Of a stretch of DNA of 64,000 bases, positions 1-12,400 are shown piece by piece. The translations under genes and the position numbers were made by a program. Every line of letters starts with the position of its first letter. Within the stretch, counting starts at the first letter, position 1. The notes beneath the pieces are model-generated. The model did no database searches. It was not told the origin of the DNA and saw only the letters and a list, made by a program, of their open reading frames with translations. The DNA is from Coprinellus micaceus (Eukaryota > Basidiomycota > Agaricomycetes > Agaricales > Psathyrellaceae), in assembly GCA_951394405.1 (NCBI GenBank), contig OX596335.1, positions 2,914,001 through 2,978,000 of the forward strand, in the 5' to 3' direction.

Positions 1-1840
1 GTGACATACCCTGGAGACCGTAGAAGTTAGTCATAGATTAGGGATGCAGCGTATTCTCTCGCACTCACCACACCAGAGCATAACGGAAATTGGGTGCAAG
101 GCTTCGGTGAACGCCGTTACACACATCCTAGGATGACCTCATTAACGTGGGCGGAAATAGATGCAAGATGGTTGCTATACCTCGATGGTGGCACCCTTAC
201 GGAGGCAGATAGGATCTGTCAAGTCAGGATGTTCTCCGCGTTTCTTGGTGTACACCTTGACCAGTTGCAGTTTATCCCACATGCGGTCGATCAGGTAGTC
301 GAGACTAAGATAAGCACATTTTCAGTGTCCCAAACTCCCGCCATAAAACACATTCACCAACTTTAGATCCATTTCACAACTGATGACCACAGTGTTTGGC
401 TGTCGGGCGAGTTTGTCAACCTGTTCGAGGCTGATTGCGTCGACCTTGTTGTAAACATCTATCCGGGGAACCAGCTTTAGGGGTGGGAGGTGACCGAAAC
501 GCAATGCAACACACATAGACATGGCATGTACTTCCGCGTACCTGCAAGCGAGTATTAGCATGTTGGATGAAATGACGGGCCCAATCATTTACCAATGAGC
601 ACGTCAATGAACTCATCCGTGGTAATCTACAATGCTTAGTTAACCAGTCAATCGGTCTTCAAGGGGTGACCTACATCCTCTCGGATCATGACATCGCAAT
701 TGTGAATTTTGTCTGATGTGCAATGGTCAAGTCTGGTGTGTCCACCAATCCGTTTATATAGAACCCACATCCTGCTAGAATCGTCCTGATCGTTCTTCCA
801 TCGGTCTTGGTCAGTTTAACCGTCACGTTCAATGTGATCTATCCATGAGTATCAGTCAACGGCCTATGCCGAAGAATAGGACCCGAGACGCACTCCTCCT
901 GTGGTCTTCTTCTTGAACACCACGTCAGGCTTGGATTTGTTTAATCTGATTCCGATAGCATCGAGTTCGATTTCCAGTAGGCGTTTCTGTTCTTCCGATT
1001 TCGTCGCGTCCAGGACAACCACGATAAGGTCGGCAGTTTTGGCGGCTGGGGAATGTCGGATTATCAGATACACGGAAAGATCACACCATTTCACCCACTT
1101 GCTACTACTTGGCGACCCCGACCCCGACCTTGGCTAGCACCTTCAACGATACCGGGTAGGTCGAGCAATTGAATGCGAGCACCCTTGTATTCGATGACTC
1201 CTGGGATGGCCTAAATGCGGTGGGGGGAACTGTTGATCTATGCTCTGAATGCGCTAAGTAGAGGGCCTAAATCTCACAGTCAAGGTCGTGAACTCATACG
1301 CAGCGGCCTCTGATTGAGTGTGCGTGGTTTTTCCTAGAAGGGTAGACTGTCCGGCGGTTAGACAAAGGACAATCGAGGCGACGGACTGTTGTACCTTTCC
1401 AACAGATGGAAATCCTATCAGTGCGATACGAGCATCCCCGGATTTCTGCACTTCAAAGCCTGTTCCGGCTCCACTTGATTTTGTCGTTGGCTCGAGAAGT
1501 TGAGCGCGATACCGGGCAAGCTTGGCTTTAAGGAGACCAAGATGGTACTCCGTAGCCTACTTCCTTGGACATTAGAAGAGAGTCTGGATGCAGCACTGAG
1601 GCGACATCATCACCTTATTCTTCTGCGCTGTTTAACCCTAGGTTGAGTGAGCCGGATCGATGAGCAAGATGGATTCAACTTGCTTCTCGCCATCTCCTCT
1701 GAAGCACGCAGATCGTCAGAACGGTAACAAACCGAGTGCGTTGTGTTCTAACCCTCAATTTGTTTGATCTAAGCGTTCAACGACTCAGCATCCAAAGGCC
1801 GCGGCGTGTTGAAGACCCAAACCTTCTCTAGAATACCCAT
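1..1840 (-). CDS. DRG2: DRG2/Rbg2-type developmentally regulated GTP-binding protein (3' end off window)
   Basis: Cytosolic translation-associated GTPase of the OBG/DRG class. At first sight it looks broken because no long reading frame exists, but splicing at least 15 short introns restores a continuous product that aligns with DRG2 end to end. It starts MGILEKIKQIEEEMARTQ, continues through [20 protein letters not shown], the P-loop GFPSVGKST (split by an intron), the switch region [16 protein letters not shown], the G3 motif [21 protein letters not shown], the G4 motif NKVD and SCEMDLNLDYL, then the start of the TGS domain (VYTKKRG, FRYALVWG). The last codons lie off the left edge. Exons 1-4 are only 18, 16, 15 and 14 nt (1840-1823, 1768-1753, 1698-1684, 1627-1614). 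The intron after exon 3 has a GC donor (GCAAGT); the others are GT-AG. The family normally binds a DFRP partner (Gir2 type), which is not in this window. The start codon is at 1838-1840. Functional identity is secure; exact splice choice is inferred from homology. Confidence 0.93.
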
Positions 1841-2019
1841 GGCGAATGCAGAGGGAGGATGCGATAGTGGGAGAGGATCAAGCTTCAAGTTCCGTTTTGC
1901 GACAAAGATCTCTCAGGACCAAAGCCTTCCATTTCCGTGCAACGACGTCACAATCATTCGTCCGCAATAGACCTGTTTCAACCCTGAGATGCACTGCAGC
2001 TCCCTTGCCCTCTGGCACG

Positions 2020-5000
2020 ATGATGCGAAGGCACCCCCTCAGCTACTCTCGTCCCGACCAGACTGGGAGTGCTGACAATGATGACGACGACGATGTCGAC
2101 TACGCCATGAGGGAGCCTCGGATATACCCATCTCCCCCCCCGCCCATCTCAAACAAATCTCGCGCGACGGCCGGCTACCACCCACCACAAATGCCACCTC
2201 CTGGCTCCGGGACTAAATACGCGGACAACTACTCACAATTTGTTCGACGTTACAGGACGAAAGATGTTCAAGCCGACTTCGACGAGCAGCCGGACTCGAG
2301 GAACGACCCAGACAGCCATTATATTCACCAGGGAATTGGATCACTCGGGGACTATGGAGATACTAGTGATGAGGAGGAGGTGCAGACGATGAGTGGCGAC
2401 TGGGGCATGCAGGATTTCGACGCTATCGACACGCTTCAAGAGCCCGTAACGGACCAGGACCAAGGTCGGATTGAATGGCAGAGAATGCTAGCATCCGTCA
2501 TCCAAGGAGAGGTTCTCAAGTCGGAGAAGACGCGCATCACCGTGGCACTCGACGATCAAGGCGAAGAGCACAATAACTTTCACCTCAGCATATGGTTGGG
2601 GATCCGCGCAAAGTTTCACGGGAGGTCTGTAGAGGACGAGCAGAGGAAGCTGGAGGAGAAGCGGATACGAATCGTGGACAACGTCATCGAAGAAATCATG
2701 AGATTCCGGGTGCGTCGGGACAGAGAGGACCACTCCAAGGAGGCCACTTGGGCTGCACTCGACCAAGTCAACAACATTCTGCACCGTCTTGAGGTCGCCC
2801 AGTCGCTATACCCCAACCTCAAAGCGTTCTACCACGACAAGCCTGCAGCCGCAGAGGGGACATTTCAGGCCCGGTGCGATACGCTCAACACATGGTCTAC
2901 CATCCTGGTTTCTCTCAAGCACCACTTCGACCTGCTGCGTCGGTGGACGGGCAGCGACACTCTGGACGTGAATCAACCCAATACTAGTCATGAAGTTCCT
3001 ATTGCTCAGCGGAACTCGACTCATTCAGGCCCAGAGTATTTGGATGGGTCCTCCTTCGTCGAACGCTTGCTCAAGGAGGAGTCGATGCAACGAACCTTTG
3101 AGAAGGGTTTCCTTGTTACTGTGCACTCGTTCCTCGGTACTGTACGTGATGCCCAGGTGAACCTCGCGACGCATATCACAGAGATGAACCTTCCTACGTT
3201 CGAGAGCGACCTCATTCCCCTCATATCCTTCCCCACCAAACTCGCTCAAGCCGGCCTCCGTCTACGGTTAGACTACGTCCAGAAGCTAAAGGAGCCAGAT
3301 ATCATCATTATCGACCAGATGATTGAGGACCTGAAGCTGAGCATCGGACTGGCTTGCACTTTGAAGCGACAGTATGAAGCATTTCTATCCCCGGACCCCA
3401 ACGGCAATTGGAATCTACCACAATGCATTAGTGAAGACTATGACTCCACCATCCTCGAGGCCTTGGATTGTTTCTTTATACTCCTTAGTTGGAAGTTGAA
3501 GAGCAACGCCAAAGGAATCTATTTCAAAGAGACGGATGTTCTAGAGGCCCAGTGGGCAACCTACAACGATGTCAGTTTAACGGCGGGAGGCTCCAGCCTG
3601 GTGGCAGAGAAGCTCTGGTGTGTCCCTCCCTTCTTAAAATTTGCACTTTCGCTGAAGTGCTTCGCAGTTCCCTATCTCACAGACTGATGGTCAGAGTCAC
3701 CAACTACTTCGAGACTCAGGTCCGTGTTCCGGTGAGTAACAAGGCAAACGGCGGTGGAGACGTGCTGGAGGGCAAGGGCAAGGCTAGAACGTCGAGGAAG
3801 GACCGGTCTCCGGGCACCCAAAAGATGTCTGATTCACAACTCCTGTCCTGGTACTCAAAGATCCTCGACGGTGTCCGGTTGCGATACCGTAAACTACTTC
3901 GTTTCGCAAGGTACGCCAAGTGTTGTTGGTTGGGTATGAAGCTTAGTCGCTCACCGTTCCGTTACCAGGGCTCTTTCGCAGCGTTTCACAAACTCCGCGG
4001 AGTATTTGATCGATGTTCCTCTGGACCAGCTGATCCACCTCCTTGCGATGTCAGATCATTTCTTGGTCTACACGCAAAGTCTGGAAGAGGAAGGGACCTA
4101 CATCATTGCCTCAGGATCATTGCTCGAACGGTTGGATACTATTCCTCGAATCCTCAACGAAGCTTTCCATGTTGAGGAGATTACCAGCGAGGATGGGACA
4201 CGCATCGTAGGCATAGATTATCTTGCCTCCGACACTGATGCTGCGGGATACCTCCTGGTGCTGTCTCCTCAAGACCAGTTCATATGGCAAGGGAAGGTGG
4301 TGGTGCTCCCACTTCCCAAAGTTCAGCTGGACACCCAGGAGGGCCACATCCGACTCATCGCCGATGGACCGCAGCGCCGCCTAACTGCCGCCAAACAGAC
4401 CTTCAAGGAGTGTTTGGAGGTCGTGAACGAGGAAGAGGAAACGATTATTTCTCTTGTTTTGCCCTGCCTATTCGAAGCCCAGGCTCATCTCCCAAAAGTC
4501 AACAATGAGCTTCGCAAGATTTCTAGGGCCACTACGCGTCTGACGGAATCTATCGTGGATTCCGTCCATCATGTCCGGAAGATATTGCGCGGGGTGTCCA
4601 ACAGCCAGGATCTGCTTGGGAACTGGTATTTCTTCGCATCGGAGCACGGACAGCATGCCCAAAGATTCATGGACGCAAACGCCCTCAACCGATTCAGCCG
4701 GCTTCTGAATAAACTCGCCATTTCCTGGGTAACGTTCATTTGTGACGACTGCGAGCCCACAGACCGTAAAACATTCAAATGGGCCGTCAACGCACTCGAG
4801 TTTGCGTTCCAGCGAACCAAACGCAACATCCTCCAAATCCCCGACGATCAATTCGAAATCCTACGGCAGCGAGTCGGTAACTGCATGACGCTCTTGATCG
4901 GCCACTTTGACATCCTTGGTGCCCGATCCAGCGTTGAAGCTCGTAACGAGAAGGAGAAGCAGGAAAAGTTACTTCGAGCGCAGGTTGTCGATGCCTATTC

Positions 5001-6383
5001 CGATAATGAGGACTTCCCCGTCGATTCAGAAGAGCCGCACATGTGGACGGAGCCCAGTGCGAGGAAGTATTGGGATCACGTATCTCAAACTCTACGGGAC
5101 CTGGAGCAGTCACAGATCAACATGGCTCCTCAGCACAAGGGCAAAGTGCTGGACGATGAGATGGCTGAGGACCGTTCCCTCGTGTTTCTCGCGTCGTCGA
5201 GTTCTAACATATCGATACGGTGGCAGCAAGGTCGATTTATTGGTGCTGGCGCGTTCGGTTCGGTCTACCTTGCGATGAACTTGGATTCGGGGTCGTTAAT
5301 GGCGGTCAAGGAGATCAAGTTCCAAGAACTTTCGGGATTGCCGAATCTATACGCTCAGATCAAGGACGAGCTGAGCGTCATGGAGATGCTGCACCACCCC
5401 AACGTTGTGGAGTACTACGGCATAGAGGTACACCGAGACAAGGTCTACATCTTCGAAGAGTACTGCCAAGGTGGTAGTCTTGCGTCGTTGCTGGAACACG
5501 GAAGGATTGAAGACGAGCGCATCCTGCAAATCTACACCATGCAGATGCTGGACGGTCTGGCTTATCTCCATGCACAAGGTATCGTCCATCGGGATATCAA
5601 ACCTGACAGTAAGTTTACACCGTCTCGTTTCAAGCGTTCCAACCGTGCTCAATTATTTTTTCCCAGACATCCTTCTTGACCACAATGGTGTGATCAAATT
5701 CGTTGATTTTGGCGCCGCGAAAATTCTAGCGAAGAACCAGAAGACCATGCAAAGAACGCGACGATTCCAAGCGGAAGACACTACCCCAACTTTCCCCCAG
5801 ATCGGCGGTTTGCCCGTGCTCAGCAATGGGTTGACAGGCACCCCCATGTACATGTCGCCCGAAATCATCAAGAACGACAAGAGAGGACGCTACGGTGCGA
5901 CTGATATCTGGTCTCTGGGGTGTGTTATCCTCGAATGCGCAACTGGCAAGAAGCCGTGGAGTAACCTCGACAACGAATGGTGAGTAGTACCGGTACCGGC
6001 ATAAACAGGCTACTAACTTGTTCACCCCTAGGGCAATCATGTTCCACATTGGGGTCGCAACACAACACCCACCACTTCCCGAACCTGGACAACTTAGTCC
6101 GACTGGGATTGACTTCATTGCCCAGTGCTTGACCATTGATCCCATGAAGCGCCCCAATGCCATCGAGCTCATCAACCATCGTTGGATGCTCGACGTCCAG
6201 GAGGCGCTCCTCACCTACGAAGAGGTCGATATCGCGAGTCCCCGACCAACTCCTTCCGACGATACGACGTTTGAACATACCGCCGTCACTAAGCAGGCTC
6301 AAATGAACAAGCAGGAGGAAATACAAGCGATCAACGCCCCCACTCCTCGCCTATCTTCCTTCGAATCCGCTCCGCCGACTTGA
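2020..6383 (+). CDS. SSK2: SSK2/SSK22/Wis4-type MAP kinase kinase kinase of the osmostress (HOG/SAPK) pathway
   Basis: MAPKKK that receives the two-component phosphorelay signal and phosphorylates the Pbs2/Wis1 MAPKK. Five exons fit: to 3617, 3668-3910, 3969-5608, 5667-5979 and 6032-6383, giving about 1,380 residues from the ATG at 2020. A disordered acidic/proline-rich N-terminus (run of Asp near 2085) leads into the long non-catalytic region typical of SSK2 (for example ARALSQRFTNSAEYLID across the 3911-3968 intron). The C-terminal kinase domain has the glycine loop IGAGAFGSVY, the VAIK-type lysine in MAVKEIKF, HRDIKPDNILLD (across an intron), the DFG motif in FVDFGAAK, TGTPMYMSPE and DIWSLGC. 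An in-frame ATG also exists at 1846, but it lies 5 bp from the DRG2 start codon on the other strand, leaving no room for a promoter; 2020 or 2023 is preferred. The first intron (3618-3667) is the least certain because a different acceptor would create a stop. Confidence 0.92.
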
Positions 6384-6641
6384 TCTTGGCTTCACTTCCC
6401 CGTACTACTGTTCAATATGTGTGCCTTCGCTAGTCGTCATGCTCACATACCCAGTCCGTTGTTTTGCTTTCCATGTACTTGTACGAATATCGACGACACA
6501 CACGAACGCAGTCGAGAAACGAAAAAGCATAAAAACGAGGTCAAGAGTATACACCTGGTACGGGGAAAAGAAGGTATACAAGATCAATCGGTATCAGGAT
6601 AGGTCACAGCAGGTACCCGTGAATGGTAAAGGTTCGGGGAT

Positions 6642-8919
6642 TTACTCGATCACCCATCGTTTGGTTTGAGAAGAGTGGGAGGCGTGGCTCGGGTCACGAG
6701 AGTGGTCGTGGCGAGACCCGGTGGAGCCGCTTCGGTACGTGGAGACTGTCCTTTCGCTACCATTGCTGTCGCTGCGCTTCATGGGCGAGACGTCAGTCAG
6801 GTTGCGGGTCAGCGCTGCTGGGGGCGGGCTGAGCCTGAATTGGTACCCAGGCTCCTCGAAGGGGGCAGCATCCTGGTTGAAGAAGCGAGGGCCACGGGCA
6901 GCGCCAGGCTTCTGATCATGGCGGTAGGGAAGCTCGTCTGGGGAGTAGGTTGACGCGAAAGTGGGAACGAGAGTGTTGGCTGGAGGGAATGCGAAGCTTT
7001 CAATGTCCTTCTTCTCGCTGTACATCGACGACCCATCATCCCGGATGGAATCGTCGTGGTGAGGGCCCACTGCAACAAAGATTAATTTAGGCAACGACTG
7101 GAATGGCGATCAGAGGGACTCACGGTATCTGAGAAGGCCCTTGTCAAAGTTGAACCGACAGATAACGCCAAGGATGAAGGCGACACAAGTCAAGGCCACG
7201 GATGCAGATGCCATGACGGAGAAAAAACGCCATGTAACGAAGGTCCAGCGGAAAGTTGTTGAGAAGAACATAACACCCCAGCCAGCGAGATACACCACCG
7301 AAATGACAAGAAAGCCAAACATCGGCAGGCGCAGCTCACGGCGAACGGAGACCCATCCAAGGCACAGCCAAGGAACCAGGACCTAAAATAGCGTCAGTCG
7401 AAGCTAATTTTAGGGGGGAAATTTGCGTACTGCGAGGGTAATGAACGAGGACACCTTGTATAGGACGGTGAAGGACGCCAAGTCACCGATCGCGCTATTC
7501 ATCAACTGGTCGATCCACAAAGAGACGGTGACCACCATGAAGAATAACGACAGTTGGATGGTGATCGACAGAGTCAGGACGATCTTGTAGATGCGGTTGA
7601 TCGTCAAGGACGCTCCCACCCTCTTGAAAGTCTGCCAGCCGTACAACTGAACAACAATAGTTAGCAAAAACCAGCCATCGACCCCAACCGTTGCCTACCT
7701 TGACTAACTTCCATGTCAAGAAGGCAGAGATGAGGAGGGATAGGATGTGCATCGCAAGACTTGGGTACTCAGCCATAGCCCTCGCATCCCAGAACCTAGG
7801 GAGAATTGGAGGCGTCCCGGCACATGCGCCGTTTGCAATAACACGAGAGAACGAGGACCGGAAATTAGCGGTGTGGGTGATCTGGAAGGCCGCCCATGCA
7901 GTCGACATGGCATGTGTGAGGAGAGACGCAAGGACGTGGGGAATGGATTCATTGAGGAGCGCGACCATCGACATTCCGAGTACCCAGAACTGGAACGCGA
8001 TGAACACGATGTCCTCGCGTTTGGTGTTGCGAATGCTGGCAACTGATTAGCTTGGATGATTTACTTACAGAGGGTTCTGCTCACATGGAGAGAGGCCAAT
8101 TGAGCGCTGCCAAGCAAGTGTCGTCAAGGGTAAAGGGTTCCTGTCCTTCAATTCCCGACACGAGCACGCCGACCTTTCCATCTTTCTCAACACGAGTAGT
8201 TTCCAACTCACGCTAGTTCGTTGCGGTATATAGTGGTAAGTGGGGAGTTTCCAACTATCAAGGGGCCACTCACCCTGCGGCGCCTGTCGTCTTCCTCATC
8301 ACCGTCATTGTCCGAGAGAGACGTTGGGGATGCGGCAGATATGAAGACGGTGGTGGTAAGAGGGCGAACTGTCGTAGAAGTAGTCGCGATAGTGGGCGGC
8401 GAAGACGCCGTGGTCGATACGGAAGAAGAGCTGCTGGCAGCTGCCGAGCTGACGACAGAGTCGGATGTAGAAGAGGGAAGATTTGGCAGGTCAAGTGGGA
8501 ATCCTTCTGCCTGTGTGTTCTGCTTCTCAGCCACCTCCTCTTCCTCTGTTCGCGCTGCCCACACAAGCCTACAAGTCTCTACGTCTGTGTCGAGGTTTGA
8601 AGAGACCCAGTTGCAGACGCTAATGTTCTCGTTCCTCAAAATGGGAAGCCACTCGGTCGTGGCTTCTCCTCGAGTGACCAGGTCGCCGAGGAAGGACGCA
8701 GCTCCTGCGTTGATGGTGAAGGCACGGATTTGAAGGCCAAGTTGGATCGCGAAGTGAATAAAGGAGAAGGCGAAGTAAATGACAGTGAGGCGCGAAAATA
8801 TGACCCTCGACCACTGCGCGCTTATTCAGTGTGTAGCCCCACAACGATTGCCAGACACGCACCACGAGCTTGGCCTTGGACGACGCCCCCTCGAGGCTCG
8901 AGATCTGAGGAAACTTCAT
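6642..8919 (-). CDS. Multipass membrane protein of unknown function with Ser/Thr-rich loop
   Basis: I do not recognise a named function. About seven exons splice cleanly into roughly 650 residues. Exon 1 is 57 nt (8919-8863). A first hydrophobic segment (LTVIYFAFSFIHFAIQLGL) is followed by an extracytosolic stretch with a run of Ser/Thr/Ala near 8350-8480 and a small domain containing EKDGKVGVLVSGIEG. Six to seven more membrane segments follow (for example FIAFQFWVLGMSMVALL, LAMHILSLLISAFL, LFFMVVTVSLW, FLVISVVYLAGWGVMFF, VALTCVAFILGVICR), ending in a NFDKGLLRYL motif that I associate with a widespread uncharacterised fungal membrane family. The C-terminal tail of about 140 residues is polar and rich in Ser/Arg, suggesting phosphorylation in the cytosol. 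The gene converges on the MAPKKK, whose stop is 258 bp away. The membrane topology is inferred from hydrophobicity only. Confidence 0.8.
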
Positions 8920-9409
8920 GTTGAAACTATAAACAGGCGTCTTGAATATGTTGTAGATCCTTCCAGATAACCAAACTGACTGTTCAAAAAATGGCCCAGA
9001 AAATGAAAGATCGAATGCCACTGGGGCTAAATGTGAGAAGCTAGTCCTGCTGGAGTCGCGAAGCGCAACGAAGACGCTGCCGCAACAGACGGGCCAGCCG
9101 AGGGGAATATGGAAGGAAAAAGTGAAGAAGGGGGGAAGGAGAATGAGGGAAGAAGGGGAAAGTGGGAAGAGGCGGGACAAAGCGACACTCCATTGATTAC
9201 AACGATTGCGACCACTGCAGTCAACCACAATAGCAACCACTACTCACTCCCATCACTTCCATCATCTGTGTGTCCCACACCAATGTAACGGGGTTGCCGA
9301 CACTCATTTGGCCCGTCTAGACCACATCGTTTCTCTGTCCACCCGCATTCCCCGAGTTCAACAACGGTCGCCATCGTGTATTCAGTCCTCAACCTAACTA
9401 TGTGCAACC
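8920..9409. other. Intergenic region upstream of the membrane-protein gene
   Basis: About 490 bp between the start of the membrane protein and the stop of the TFIIIC subunit. It holds the promoter of the former and the 3' UTR of the latter. A purine-rich stretch (AGG/GAA-rich, about 9105-9180) is the only visible structure. Confidence 0.6.
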
Positions 9410-12400
9410 TTATACCTGGAACCAACACCTGTCTCCGAGGAACCAAAAAGCCGTGGTTTCTTCCCTATCGTCGGGAGGGAATGCATCCCATCCGTTGCTG
9501 GTTGTCTTGAGGGACGAGAGATAGCCCTCTGCACGGAGGTGCTCGAGCACCTCGATGATCTCCTGGCGGTCATATACGCTCCGGAGACGCCAACGAATCT
9601 CGGCCTAGAAGGAAATGGGAAATGAGCATGGGAAGGCAAGGCGGAGTCACGACAATTCGAATATACCTGCGATATCCCTGGTCGGAAAACAACCAGCGCC
9701 ATGACAGCCCGAAGCGCTGCTTGCCAATAATCGCGGATCTTCTGGCCATCAATACCAAGCCACCTTCGAGGCAGCACTCGAGATAACGGCGAGTCCGAAA
9801 CCAATACGGTCCAAGCTGAGGAATGCTCCGCCGACACAAGCGAAAGCTCTTTGTATCCCGCCCAGTGCACAAGAGGTACATCGGATTCCACCAGTGCTTG
9901 GATCACCAGGGGCAACAGTTGCTGATCAACGTCCATTTCCTAGAACGAGGGTGATTAGGCTAGAACCACTGCGTTTTTGGTAGGCTTACCATCAACGCGA
10001 ACTTCGAGTATCCCGCCTTTCCACGATTCCGTAAACCAGCTAGCAATTTCTCTGCCAAGGTAAGTTCTCCATTGCTAAAGGATGCCTTCAGTGCGAGCCA
10101 CGATTGTTCCAGACAGGCCGAGCAATCAACGATGGCATCTTCGAGACTCTGGGATCGTCGGCAGCAGGCAAGGACTTCAGCATGAACAGTACAATGTGTG
10201 ACTGCCGTCTCGGAAGAGGCCGATGGAGCGCCACCCTCAGGGGTCGGTTCGGTCCAATCCATTGAAGCATCTGAGTTTAGTGCTGGCATGTCGCTGTACT
10301 TCACACAGATGGCCGTTTCGATTTGATCGTCATCTAGAGCAGGCTCAGCTGAGTCGACGGGGTGGACGCCGTCTATAAATCGTACCGGCACGTTTACTGT
10401 TCCAGTCCAAGCCCGGGCGCGCTGCTGCCGCCTCTGAAGTATCCAACTTGAATTCGACGTGTCCTTCGGAAACAAGGTGTACGAGGGCAACTGTATCGCC
10501 GTCCGTCGCAGTCAAAGGCCACTCCCTCCATGCGTCTTCAGCTGCTTGTGCAGACTCCAGCAACGCAACGGCGTCTTGGTATGTGTCGCGGGGGATAGTG
10601 CCTCCCATAGCGTTTTGATTGCTACAAGACAGGCTGAGCACATGGTTCGCATGCCTCTAAAGATGTGCCCTACCTGTCGGAAATCTTCAGTTGGCGTCCG
10701 GGTCTTTGCTTCTGCGGGTCTCGCTGCGATTTAGATAGAATGCCTTTGCCGAGCATCTTGTGCGTTGCCTTTGCTACAAGGTCTTCTCCAACGCTTCTTA
10801 GCAAAGCAGAAGCTGTATCGCAATTGTATGTCTCGGGAGGGGAGCCCATCGTCATCTAACGAAAATGAGCTGGACGTCTCGTACGCCAAAACGTGAGAGT
10901 AAGAACCTTCAGAGCAGCTTCAGCCAGAAGGCTTGCATCTGCCTCATCGTACTTCTGATTTGAAATGGGGGCCATCTCGATGGTGAAGCATTGGCTCAGC
11001 AAACGCTTTTCACGGCCTTCCTCAACAATCGCGTTCCAGACGAAGTCCCAAGCGGGCACCGTCTGCGTCTCTTCAGAGATGCCGTACTGTTGCAGCAAGC
11101 TAATCACATCCTTAGGGATGATCTGCGTAATGGACTCCTTCTCCTGTCCAAAGCCGACTCGCCTATAAGGAACAGTTCTACGGTTTCAGGATCGTGCCTT
11201 GACTAGAACAGAATGGCCACTCACAGGGCATTCTTATCGACGTTGTGTCTCAGGAACTCGATATGTTGAACCAGATCGAAGTTGGAAGGGCTCTCAGGGT
11301 ACTCATCCGGGAGTGCGTCCGTCCCCCTGAACTTTACCCAGAGGCCATACCACCTATCCTCCAGCCTGCGAAGGTAAGATTCGTTGCCAGGGCTCTCGCG
11401 AATAGTTGACAGACGCTGTCGGACCGTGTTGCGAGGGACTGCAGGGAATACCTGCTCGAGGGCAGTCCAGTCGAGCCTTGGATTTGAGCGGCATCGAGCT
11501 CGGATGATAATAGATGCGTCCCGGGCGAGTTCGTCGAACTCCTTGTTCCACTGGAACCGGTGACGGCGCCCACCAAGTTTCTTCGCTTCAGCCAGCTCGG
11601 GCCCTGGGAGATGTGTACATCGTACATGACTGTGGCAGGGAAACAGATGCTCACCTTCGACTTCCTTCTCCTTGCCCTTCTTGTTCTTCGGCTTCCTTTT
11701 GTATATCCCCTGGTCCAGCAGCGGCTGCTGCTGATCGATCAATGTTTTAATGGATAATGCAGTGGCGGAGGGGACCTCGCTGTTGGTGAAAGCCACAGGG
11801 CGAGTGAAGACAGGGCGTTTCCCGGCCACCTGGAGAATCTTCTTGGTCGCCAAATCCGCTTCGCGAAGGGCATCCAGAAGCTCTTTCTCCCACTTGCCCA
11901 AGTCCTTGACAGTCCCCGCTTGCATGAAGCGCTGGTGAACCCGCTCGACGCGGCTTGCCGCAACGCCCAGGTCCCCCGGGTAGGTCCCCTCCAAAAGCGC
12001 GATCCATTGATTCTGCCTGTTCATTTTGGCTTCTTCCGCTTTCCGTGCCAATGCGTTCTTTGAGTCCTCCATCTTCTTCAAGCGCTTCGCCTCCTTGATG
12101 CGGTTGTGGTTGATGATCTTGGCCTTATCGTTCAGCACCTTGATACGCGCCTGGCGGAGGTAGTCTTCCACTGTCTTTTGAGGCGCACTCGTCACCCAGC
12201 GGAGGCGGTCGACCTTCGCTGCTCTCTCATCGTCGTCGCCCTCCTCAAGGGCGCTCTCTCCACTCGCGACATCAATGGATCGTTCCAGGAACTTCATCTG
12301 GTGCCAAGTGAGGACATAATCTGCGTTCCAGGAAATGACTCGCCGCAGTGTTTTTGCAGCGAGCAGATCGGGAGCGGCAACTCCAGTGGGTCTGTTGGAA

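Noticed and set aside
1..1840. DRG GTPase pseudogene with several frameshifts
   Set aside because: The apparent breaks all coincide with splice sites; removing 15 introns gives a continuous, fully conserved product, including NLDYL after a GTTGGT donor.
8221..8733. Plus-strand frame of 170 codons
   Set aside because: Antisense to the Ser/Thr-rich loop of the membrane protein; composition mirrors that strand.
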